From Treponema sp. (GTDB taxonomy: Bacteria; Spirochaetota; Spirochaetia; Treponematales; Treponemataceae), in NCBI GenBank assembly GCA_022010055.1, contig CP091737.1:620001-684000 (forward strand): DNA of 64,000 nucleotides, read 5' to 3'. The position numbers and the translations under genes are program-made. Every line of letters begins with the position of its first letter. Position 1 is the stretch's first letter. This document shows positions 1-8,982 of the stretch, in pieces. The notes beneath the pieces are model-generated. The model searched no databases. It saw only the letters and a program-made list of their open reading frames with translations, and was not told the DNA's origin.

Positions 1-1635
<1,635 letters not shown>

Positions 1636-1698
1636 TTTTGTTTCCTTTTTAAAATTTCAAATTTCAAAGTTTAGCCGGAGCGGGCTTGTCCATCCGCA

Positions 1699-2998
1699 TT
1701 ATTTTGTTCCCGGAATAAGCTCCAGAATTTCTTTTATCGGCATGCACATTCCGTCTGTCTCAAGCGAGCGTTCGGCTTCCAGGATTGTCTCGGCGCATTT
1801 TTCATCGCCGGGTACGAGGAGCGGAGCATGTGGTTTGCGTAGATAATCACGTTTGCTCCCCATTCCGCAAGTTCTTTTTCCTTGAACTGGTTGTAAGTTG
1901 TCGGAACAAGGACAATCGGAATTTTTTCGTATTCTTTTCTGAACCGCTGGCAGAATTCCTTTATGTCCGTTCCAGTCTTGTCCTTGGAATGAATCATGAC
2001 TCCGTCTGCGCCTGCGCGCACTGCGGCAAACGCCTTTGAAAGCGCTTCGTCAACAGAATATCCTGCGATTATTTCTTCAATGCGCGCGATAATCATAAAG
2101 TCCTTTGTTACCTGCGCACGCTTTCCCGCGCTGATTTTTCGCAGAATTCTTCTTCCGTAGCCAGAACCTGCTTCGCTTCCGTTCCAAAAAGCGAATTCTT
2201 TTTAAGACCCTTTTTGTCTTCGATGATTACCGCGCTTACGCCGTTTCGCTCCAAAGTCCTGACTGTAAAGACAAAATGCTCCGGAATTCCGCCGGTGTCG
2301 CCGTCGTAAATAATCGGTTTTGTAGTACATTCAAGAATATCTGTAAGGCTCTGCATTCGGGTGGTAAGGTCAACCGCCTCGATATCCGGCTTTCCTTTGC
2401 TGGTTGAATCCGTAAGCGAAGAAGACCACATTCCATCGAACTGGTGGATTCCGTCCTCCTTTGTAACGCTCGCATGCTCGGCAATAAGCCCGGAAAGCCC
2501 TGAGTGAGCCTCCAGAATACGCACAACCGGTTTTGCCGCTATAAGACGGCGCAATGTCGCGCGCCTGATGTCCGGTGTAGTTCCAATATCCTTCGCGTTC
2601 TCGGCAAGCGCGGTGGAGTTGATTCCCTTCGTATACGGAATCTCCACAATCTGTCCGTTCCATTCTTTCATCACCTCAAAACATTCCTCGCGGATTTTAG
2701 AAAGGTAATTTGTTTTCCAGTCGTCACCGTGAATCATAAAATCCGGCTTCAGTTTTTTAAGGTTCGGAACATAGCTCCATTCATCCTGCGGAATAACGTT
2801 TGCCACACCTTTTATGTCCTCTATGACTTTTTTTCGCTGCTCGTAAGTTAAATACGGAAGCCTCTTGTGGCTTGCAATCGCGCTGTCCGTCAAAAGTCCG
2901 ACCGTAAGCTCGCCAAGCTTCGCGCCTTCCTTGATAATATTGATAATTCCCGGGTGGATAATATCGCCGGTGATTCCTAGATAAACTGTTTTAGGCAT
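1699..2998 (-). CDS. pepM: Phosphoenolpyruvate phosphomutase with N-terminal cytidylyltransferase-like domain (two frame breaks)
   Basis: Entry enzyme of phosphonate biosynthesis, interconverting PEP and phosphonopyruvate. Residues ~1-135 are a nucleotidyltransferase-like domain (VYLGITGDIIHPGI, HGDDWKTN). The mutase domain follows, with the diagnostic EDKKGLKKNSLF motif (EDKxxxxxNS). I start at the ATG at 2998 (MPKTVYLG), which has GAGAGG upstream, rather than at an earlier in-frame codon. The frame breaks near 2140 (A5 where A6 restores EKISAGKRAQVTKDFMIIARIEE) and near 1797 (one base short in GCGCCGAG; repair gives NAAETILEAERS). The restored protein ends IPGTK at 1699. Total length is about 430 residues, as in the bifunctional treponemal form. 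The role of the N-terminal domain is not settled by sequence. Confidence 0.9.
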
Positions 2999-3040
2999 AG
3001 AATTCCTCTCAAACTGATAAAAATACGGGCGGTCCCGCAA

Positions 3041-3181
3041 GTTTCGCTTCCGCTCAACTTACGGTCGCTACGGTCAGGGTTTCATTCCTCAACTTCGTCT
3101 CGGAAAAAGCCTGCGGCTTTCCCTTCCCATCGCTACCGCATTTTTCAAAATAGTTTTTTAATAAAAAAGTGTCAAGTTAAC
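3041..3181. other. Intergenic, no gene seen
   Basis: GC-richer stretch between the divergent pepM and cytidylyltransferase genes. No convincing ORF with an RBS was found. It contains short complementary segments (for example aaagcctgcggcttt) and then turns AT-rich toward the promoter at 3182. It may be part of a dispersed noncoding repeat, but I see no second full copy in this window. Confidence 0.3.
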
Positions 3182-3210
3182 TTGTTCAAAAATTGTATTT
3201 TTTGTATATT
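3182..3210 (+). promoter_or_regulatory. Putative sigma-70 promoter for the cytidylyltransferase/ABC operon
   Basis: TTGTTC (3182-3187), 17-bp spacer, TATATT (3205-3210). It lies ~110 bp before the GTG start at 3319 and points away from pepM. Confidence 0.45.
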
Positions 3211-3318
3211 ATTTGAACGGAAAACTAATAAATCTGCGTAAAAAATGTTCTAAAAATATAAAAAAAACAGATTTGTTGAACAAAAATTATAGCATTTCTG
3301 AAAAAAACGGCGGCAATT

Positions 3319-4206
3319 GTGCTTTCAAAAAAAGAATTCGACATTTTAACGCTTGTCGAGGCGGAAAAAAAGAAACTTTCTCAGCGTCAGATTGCAAAGC
3401 TTTCAGGCTACTCAGTTGGAACTGTAAACACAACTTTTTCAGAGCTTGTTGAAAAACATTTTATTGACGGCGACAAAATTTCTGACGACGGCTTGAATGC
3501 GTTGGAGCCTTACAGGGTTCGGCGGGCGGTTTTTCTGGCGGCGGGATTCGGCTCGCGCCTTGTGCCGATTACGCTGAACACTCCCAAGCCGCTTATACGC
3601 GTCCATGGCAAAATGATAATAGAATCCCTTCTGGACGCGGTTGTTTCCGCAGGAATAAAAGAAATCGTGATTGTCCGCGGCTATCTTTCAGCGCAGTTCG
3701 ACCAGCTTAAATACAAATATCCGGATATAAAATTCGTGGAAAATCCCGCATACAACGAAGGAAACAATATCTCCTCGCTTCTGGCGGCGAAAAATTATCT
3801 GGAAAACGCTTATATCCTGGAATCCGACATAATCTTGAAAAATCCGAATCTTGTCTCAAAATATCAGTATCAGTCAAATTACTGCGGAGTTCCGTGCGAA
3901 CGGACAGACGACTGGTGTCTTTCCGTGGAAAAGGGCAGGATAAGCGGAGTAAGCGTCGGCGGAACAAACGGTTTCAGAATGGTCGGCATCTCGTACTGGA
4001 CCGGATGCGACGGAAAAAAACTCGGCGAATCCCTTGAAAAAGTGTACAAAATGCCTGGTGGAAAGGAGCGTTACTGGGACTCGGTTCCATTAACATATTG
4101 CAACAAGGATTTTAATCTGGTTGTGCGCAGCTGCTCTTTTGAAGATTTTACGGAAATCGACACTTACAACGAGCTTAGGGCGGTTGACGGCGCATATAAT
4201 GTATAA
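3319..4206 (+). CDS. Winged-helix / LicC-type choline-phosphate cytidylyltransferase-like protein
   Basis: A 295-residue fusion. Residues ~1-65 look like a winged helix-turn-helix (SQRQIAKLSGYSVGTVNTTF). Residues ~68-295 form a nucleotidyltransferase with AAGFGSRLVPITLNTPKPL, the acid motif YILESDIIL and the late TEIDTYNEL typical of LicC-like enzymes. The likely reaction is CTP-dependent activation of phosphocholine or a related phospho-alcohol for decoration of surface glycans or lipids. The HTH may add self-regulation. The start is GTG at 3319 with only a weak RBS. It stands 24 bp before the ABC ATPase gene, so it is probably co-transcribed with a nutrient importer. The neighbouring phosphonate genes make 2-aminoethylphosphonate an alternative substrate. 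Confidence 0.75.
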   Translation: MLSKKEFDILTLVEAEKKKLSQRQIAKLSGYSVGTVNTTFSELVEKHFIDGDKISDDGLNALEPYRVRRAVFLAAGFGSRLVPITLNTPKPLIRVHGKMIIESLLDAVVSAGIKEIVIVRGYLSAQFDQLKYKYPDIKFVENPAYNEGNNISSLLAAKNYLENAYILESDIILKNPNLVSKYQYQSNYCGVPCERTDDWCLSVEKGRISGVSVGGTNGFRMVGISYWTGCDGKKLGESLEKVYKMPGGKERYWDSVPLTYCNKDFNLVVRSCSFEDFTEIDTYNELRAVDGAYNV

Positions 4207-4230
4207 AACTAAAAACAGCAAGGGCGGAAA

Positions 4231-4974
4231 ATGTTAAAGTTAAACGGAATAAAAAAATCTTTTGACGGAACGGCAGTTTTGAACGATATTTCTCTTGAAA
4301 TCGGTGATTCGCAGATTGTCTCAATTTTAGGCTCTTCCGGCGGCGGAAAAACAACTCTTCTGAACATAATTCTCGGGCTTCTTCAGCCTGATTCCGGAAG
4401 CGTTGTCTTTAATGGAAATGACATCACAAATACTCCGATGGAACGCCGCGGATTCAACATAGTTTTTCAGGATTATGCGCTTTTCCCGAATCTTACTGCG
4501 TACAAGAATATTGTCTACGGTTTGCGCAATTACCCGGACCGCTCAACAAAAGAAGAAATAGAAGCGCTGATAGACCTTCTGGATTTGCGCGGACATCTGA
4601 ATAAAAAAATCGACCAGCTTTCCGGCGGACAGAAACAGCGCGTGGCCCTTGCCCGGACAATGGTGATGAAGCCCAAGATTCTTCTTCTGGACGAGCCGCT
4701 TTCGGCTTTGGATGGAGTAATCAAGGAGTCAATCAAGGAAAAAATAGTTACAATCGCAAAGGAATTCCACCTTACAACGATTATTGTTACACACGACCCG
4801 GAGGAAGCCCTTACAATCAGCGACAAAGTTCTTATCCTTAACAAGGGAAAAATCGAGCAGTTCGCAGAGCCTTCTGAAATAATCAAAAATCCAAAGAGCC
4901 AGTTTGTGAACGACTTTATCTTAAAGCAGCTTGAAGTAAAAAAGAACAACATCTACAAGCTTTTTAATCTTTAG
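4231..4974 (+). CDS. ABC transporter ATP-binding protein (Fe3+/polyamine/phosphonate-type importer)
   Basis: A 247-residue ATPase. Walker A is GSSGGGKTTLL, the Q-loop is VFQDYALFPN, the signature is [14 protein letters not shown], Walker B is [12 protein letters not shown], and the switch histidine is in VTHDPEEAL. It energises the adjacent two-domain permease. Relatives include FbpC, PotA and the 2-aminoethylphosphonate ATPases; the sequence alone does not give the substrate. It is shorter than PotA/FbpC types that carry a full C-terminal TOBE domain, ending soon after FVNDFILKQLEVKK. Position next to phosphonate and phosphocholine-type genes suggests uptake of a phosphonate or choline-like compound; this is inference. 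Confidence 0.88.
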   Translation: MLKLNGIKKSFDGTAVLNDISLEIGDSQIVSILGSSGGGKTTLLNIILGLLQPDSGSVVFNGNDITNTPMERRGFNIVFQDYALFPNLTAYKNIVYGLRNYPDRSTKEEIEALIDLLDLRGHLNKKIDQLSGGQKQRVALARTMVMKPKILLLDEPLSALDGVIKESIKEKIVTIAKEFHLTTIIVTHDPEEALTISDKVLILNKGKIEQFAEPSEIIKNPKSQFVNDFILKQLEVKKNNIYKLFNL

Positions 4975-5022
4975 GTCTGGCTGCGGTTCAGTCGGAAAAT
5001 TCAGGAAAGCAAGGAATTTTTA

Positions 5023-6661
5023 ATGACAAAAATAAAAGATATGTTCAAGGAAATAAGAAACAAGCAGATGCGCGCGGCCTTTTACGTTGTGCTTCTTTTC
5101 TTCTTAGTTTTTATTTTTATTCCGGCGGTTGTTCTTCTAAGAAATGCTTTTACTTTGAATTCCGGCGTCCTTACATTTAGAAACGTCGCCTCTGTTTTTG
5201 CCGGCGGAAAGCTTCAGACGGCTTTTGCGCACAGCGTCAATGTTTCGCTTTTAAGCGCGTTCATCACAACAGTTCTTGCTTTTGTCCTTGCGTACACAGT
5301 TAATTTTACAAATATTCCGGTCTGGGCAAAAAAGACTCTGCGGACTCTTGCGGTTTTTCCAATGCTTATTCCTACAATCACTTACGGTTTTGCAATAATC
5401 TATTCATTCGGAAAAAACGGGCTCCTTACAAGACTTATTGGCAGTCAGTTTTTTGACTTTTACGGATTCAAAGGACTGATTTTTGGCTATGTGATCTACA
5501 CGTTTCCGATTTCCTTTACTCTTCTTACAAATACAATGGCATACATAGACAGAAGATATATTGTTGTGTGCCGGCTTATGGGCGACAGCCGCCTGCGCAG
5601 TTTTTTTACCGCGGTAATCCAGCCGCTTTAGGAACTATCGCGGTTTCTGTAGTCCAGAGTTTCTTTCTTGCGTTTACGGATTTTGGAATTCCCGCTTCAA
5701 TCGGAGGCCGTTACACGGTTGTCGCAGGGCTTTTGTACAACACAATGCTCGGAAGCCTGCCGGATTTCCATCAGGGGTCTGTTATTGCGCTCTGCATGCT
5801 TCTTCCTTCTATTGTAAGTATTCTTCTTTGAATTATCTTCAGCGTTTTAACGTGCGGTACAATAAAATTGCAATAAATGACAATCAGCCGGATATTGTCC
5901 GCGACATAATCTGGTCATTTTTGTCTGTTGTTATCTGCGTTCTGATTCTTTCTTCGTTTGTTGTGGTTTTTGTTGCGCCTTTTGTTGCCGAATGGCCATA
6001 CAACAATGCTTTTACGGTAAGGCACATTGTTTCTGTGTTTAATGATGCGGCTCTTCTTCGCGTGTTCAAAAATTCCCTTGTCATGAGTTTTTTAACCGCT
6101 ATTTTTGGAACTTTGCTTGTGTACGCAAGCGCGCTGGTTTCCGCGCGTAACAAAGGGCTGATTCACGGCACAAAGATAATAGAGGCGATTGCGCAGGTTT
6201 CAAATACTATTCCGGGAATGGTTTTAGGTATCAGCTTTCTGCTTGCATTCAGAAAAACACCGCTGCACAACACGCTTGCAATTCTTGTGTGCTGCAATCT
6301 TGTTCATTTTTTTGCAACACCGTATCTGATGATGAAGGCGTCGCTCGACAAAATGAATATATCATGGGAAACAACCGCGCGCATTCTTGGCGACAACTGG
6401 ATAAAGACAGTTGCCCGGATTATTACACCGAACGTCATAAGGACGCAGCTTGAAATTTTCTGCTATCTTTTTATAAACGGAATGGTAACGGTAAGCGCGG
6501 TGGTTTTCCTTGCCGGAGCTAGAACAATGGTGATTACCACAAAAATCCAGGAACTCCAGCATTTTGCAAAATTCAACGAGATTTTTATTCTTTCACTTCT
6601 GATTCTTGTAGTAAACCTTGCCATAAAAACCGTAAAAGGAATTGTGAATAAGAAGCAGTAA
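5023..6661 (+). CDS. Fused two-domain ABC permease, FbpB type (two frame breaks)
   Basis: Across the breaks this is one ~546-residue inner-membrane permease with two binding-protein-dependent transport domains and about 12 membrane segments. The first half has an EAA-like loop around CRLMGDSRLRSFFTAVIQP, the second around ARILGDNWIKTVARIITP. Frame is lost at ~5628 (CTTTAGG; one more T gives QPLLGTIAVSVVQ) and at ~5827 (CTTCTTTGAA; one more T gives SILLLNYLQRFN). Both are T-run deletions, so I treat it as a single gene rather than three fragments. RBS is AAGGAA before ATG 5023. Works with the ATPase at 4231 and probably the lipoprotein at 7824. Confidence 0.82.
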
Positions 6662-6756
6662 AGAGCAGGTGCGCTTGGAAATGAATCAGTTTTTTGTGAA
6701 CTTTAAAAAACTGGCACTTTAAACGAGCGTTTTTTGGGACAGAAAATGCTTGTTTT

Positions 6757-6785
6757 TTGACGGAAGATAAAATTTATGTTATACT
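6757..6785 (+). promoter_or_regulatory. Strong sigma-70 promoter for the 58-aa/GNAT pair
   Basis: TTGACG (6757-6762), 17-bp spacer, TATACT (6780-6785), followed by GGAGGTG before the ATG at 6812. The pair therefore has its own promoter inside the importer locus. Confidence 0.65.
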
Positions 6786-6811
6786 AGAAAAAAAATAGTG
6801 GAGGTGTTAAA

Positions 6812-6988
6812 ATGACATATGGAAAACCTGTTTCTTGGCGTGATTTTCCAAATACTCCTGGAAAGCGTGTTCTTGAAGAAATTTTATTAACACCTCGTCC
6901 TGACTTTACTCAGTTAGATAAAGACGTGATAGCCTACGAAAAAAAACGCTCAGATGAACGTAAGATAAAGGCAGCAAAGAATAAATGA
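6812..6988 (+). CDS. Small protein, 58 aa, unknown; partner of GNAT gene
   Basis: Encodes 58 residues beginning MTYGKPVSWRDFPNTPGKR and ending in a lysine-rich tail (KKRSDERKIKAAKNK). A very good RBS (GGAGGTG, 7 nt before ATG) and a near-consensus promoter show it is expressed. Its stop overlaps the GNAT start (ATGA), so the two are translationally coupled. I recognise no domain; it is not an obvious ribbon-helix-helix protein, the usual antitoxin of GNAT toxins. The order small protein then acetyltransferase resembles a toxin-antitoxin layout, which is inference. It is visibly more AT-rich than the importer genes around it, suggesting acquisition. Confidence 0.75.
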   Translation: MTYGKPVSWRDFPNTPGKRVLEEILLTPRPDFTQLDKDVIAYEKKRSDERKIKAAKNK

Positions 6989-7557
6989 ACTATTTGCCTA
7001 TAAAAACAGAAACTTTCTATTATCAGCATTTATTTGACTCTGAAGACAACGAAAAAGACATCAAAAATTTTAGTGTGCATCAAAAAACTGGACGAGGCTT
7101 GGAAGAATATTTGAAATTCATGGCAATGCCAGAAGAAGATGAGAATTTTGCAAGAACTTATTTAGTAAAAGACAATGAAACCCATGAAATTGCATCTTAC
7201 TTTACTTTGAAATCCGGTCTTTTTACGCTTGAAATTTCTGAAAATCAGTTTTATGCAGTGCCTTCTATAGAACTTTCAAATTTTGCTGTAAATTCATCTT
7301 ATAGAAAACAACATCCTGAAATTTCGGAAATAGGAAAAACTACTTTCAGAGAGTTTATTTTACCTCTTGCAAAATTTATTCAGACTTTTCTTGGTGCAAA
7401 ATCTTTGCATATCTTTGCGCTGCCTGAAGATAAACTGCTAGAATATTATGAGGAGATGGGATTTTCCAGACTTTCTGCAGAAAAAGAGAAATATGTTCAT
7501 TCTCATATAAAACCAAAATATGATACTGACTGCATTTTTATGTATCAGATTTTATAG
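6985..7557 (+). CDS. GNAT-family N-acetyltransferase-like protein
   Basis: A 190-residue protein with the outline of a GNAT fold: a strand SIELSNFAVNSSYRKQ, a segment IGKTTFREFILPLAKF where acetyl-CoA pyrophosphate would be held, then LGAKSLHIFALPEDKLLEYYEEMGF, the late beta-alpha part (typically YxxxGF). It lacks a textbook Q/RxxGxG/A loop, so catalytic competence is uncertain. It overlaps the upstream 58-aa gene by ATGA. Possible roles are a tRNA- or protein-acetylating toxin or an ordinary small-molecule acetyltransferase. The gene is AT-rich compared with its neighbours. Confidence 0.65.
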   Translation: MNYLPIKTETFYYQHLFDSEDNEKDIKNFSVHQKTGRGLEEYLKFMAMPEEDENFARTYLVKDNETHEIASYFTLKSGLFTLEISENQFYAVPSIELSNFAVNSSYRKQHPEISEIGKTTFREFILPLAKFIQTFLGAKSLHIFALPEDKLLEYYEEMGFSRLSAEKEKYVHSHIKPKYDTDCIFMYQIL

Positions 7558-7663
7558 GAATAAAAATGTCCGTTGAAAAAAATATAACACAGAAAAACAG
7601 TTTAAAACCTGTCCCAAAAAACGCTGAATTTATAAACTCAACATTCAGGCTATATAATCATTT

Positions 7664-7792
7664 TTAATAAATTATCATATAACCAGAATCTTGTGCGCGG
7701 CTTGTAAAAATAAAACCAGCGTTTTGTAAAATTTCTGAAAAATTTTCCGCCTGCTCGTTTTTGCCGTTTTCAAGGCTTTGCATATATGACAT
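7664..7792 (-). pseudogene. Possible gene remnant (C-terminal fragment, ~42 codons)
   Basis: Minus-strand frame from ATG 7792 to TAA 7664 reads MSYMQSLENGKNEQAENF and ends GYMIIY. Its composition looks protein-like and like the tail of a longer protein, but it has no RBS and overlaps the 5' region of the lipoprotein gene. It is immediately preceded by a truncated copy of the repeat end motif. I cannot name a parent gene. Confidence 0.2.
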
Positions 7793-7823
7793 AATAAGCC
7801 ATTATTACTTGAAGGATAAATAT

Positions 7824-8798
7824 ATGAAAAAAATCAGACTTTTTGCCGCGCTTTTTGCGTGCGTTGCGATGCTTTCAGGATGTTCAAAAAAGAATCCGTC
7901 AGAAAAGCAGGTGATTATCTATTCAAATGCCGATGACGAGGCGGTTGTTTCCGTAAAAAAAGCGCTTGACGAAAACGGCTTTGCCGGAAAGTACATTTTC
8001 CAGTCGTTCGGAACAAGCGAGCTTGGCGGAAAACTTTTTGCCGAAGGTTCAGACATCGAGGCGGATCTTATAACGATGAGCTCATTCTATATTGAAAGCG
8101 CCCAGAAGATGAACAATATGTTCAAGGACTTGGCTTTCGAAACAAATTCAACTGACACATATCCGGCGTTTTACACACCGCTGCTTGCCATTCAGGGCGC
8201 TGTAATCGTAAACACAAAGCTGTTAAAAGAAAACAAAATTCCATATCCAAAAAGCATAAAAGATTTGGGCAATCCGGAATACAAAAACCTTGTAAGCGTT
8301 GTAGATCCAATGGGCAGCACAACCGCATGGCTTATGGTTCAGGCGCTTGTCTCTGAATACGGTGAAGACGGCGCAAAGCAGGCTCTTTCCGCGATTTATA
8401 AAAATGCAGGCCCGCACCTTGAGCTTTCTGGTTCAGGACCGATAAAAAAGATTCGTTCCGGCGAGGTTGCGGCCGGCTTTGGATTAAGACATCAGGCTGT
8501 CCGCGATAAAAAAGCCGGTCTTCCGGTTGATTTTGTCGACCCTGCAGAAGGAAATTTTGCCCTTACAGAATCAGTCGCCGTAATAAACAAGAAAAAATAC
8601 AATCCGACCGCAATGGAAATGGCAGAATGTATCATCAAAAATGCCAGGGCCGGCATCATAAAAGACTACCCGGTTGCATTGTATAAAGGCGAAACCGTTG
8701 ACGCAGAAAATCAGGCGGCAAACAGCAAGGTATTCCCGGAAACCCTCACAACCGAACTCCTTAAAAAGCACCAGGAACTGAGCGAAAGCTGCAAGTAG
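7824..8798 (+). CDS. Extracellular solute-binding lipoprotein of the ABC importer
   Basis: A 324-residue type-II periplasmic binding protein of the iron/2-aminoethylphosphonate/thiamine-like group. It begins with a lipoprotein signal peptide ending MLSGC, so Cys18 would be lipidated. The mature part has VIIYSNADDEAV, the hinge-type DPMGSTTAWLMVQALVSE and the ligand-contact segment GSGPIKKIRSGEVAAGFG. I choose ATG 7824 (RBS GAAGGA) because an upstream in-frame start would put 21 residues before the signal peptide. The cognate membrane components are probably the ATPase and permease at 4231-6661, separated from it by the inserted GNAT pair. The ligand is not determined by sequence. Confidence 0.85.
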   Translation: MKKIRLFAALFACVAMLSGCSKKNPSEKQVIIYSNADDEAVVSVKKALDENGFAGKYIFQSFGTSELGGKLFAEGSDIEADLITMSSFYIESAQKMNNMFKDLAFETNSTDTYPAFYTPLLAIQGAVIVNTKLLKENKIPYPKSIKDLGNPEYKNLVSVVDPMGSTTAWLMVQALVSEYGEDGAKQALSAIYKNAGPHLELSGSGPIKKIRSGEVAAGFGLRHQAVRDKKAGLPVDFVDPAEGNFALTESVAVINKKKYNPTAMEMAECIIKNARAGIIKDYPVALYKGETVDAENQAANSKVFPETLTTELLKKHQELSESCK

Positions 8799-8812
8799 AA
8801 CACAAAAAGGAA

Positions 8813-8880
8813 GGGCGAAGCCTCGCCCTGCGTCCGCACTTCGTTGCGTCCTACCCACTCTCCTAGGGGCTTCTCCCCTA
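8813..8880. other. Short tandem hairpins after the lipoprotein gene
   Basis: Two small stem-loops: AGGGCGA/TCGCCCT and TAGGGG/CCCCTA, just before the terminator. There is no ORF. They may be RNA-stability structures or repeat debris. Confidence 0.35.
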
Positions 8881-8891
8881 AAACCCCAAAA

Positions 8892-8942
8892 AAAAATCCT
8901 GTAGACTAAAGTGCTTTACCAAAGTCCGCAGGATTTTTTATT
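8892..8942. terminator. Bidirectional rho-independent terminator
   Basis: Stem AATCCTG (8895-8901) with CAGGATT (8929-8935), extended inside by GACT/AGTC, with A-run before and T-run after. It sits between convergent genes (lipoprotein plus, YidC-AlkP copy A minus), so it can serve both. Confidence 0.75.
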
Positions 8943-8982
8943 TTTTTCTTAATTTGCTGGCTATAAAATCAACGATATTTTT

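Noticed and set aside
5568..5831. Separate 87-aa protein between the two permease halves
   Set aside because: It is the middle of one fused permease; single T additions at both ends join it to its neighbours.
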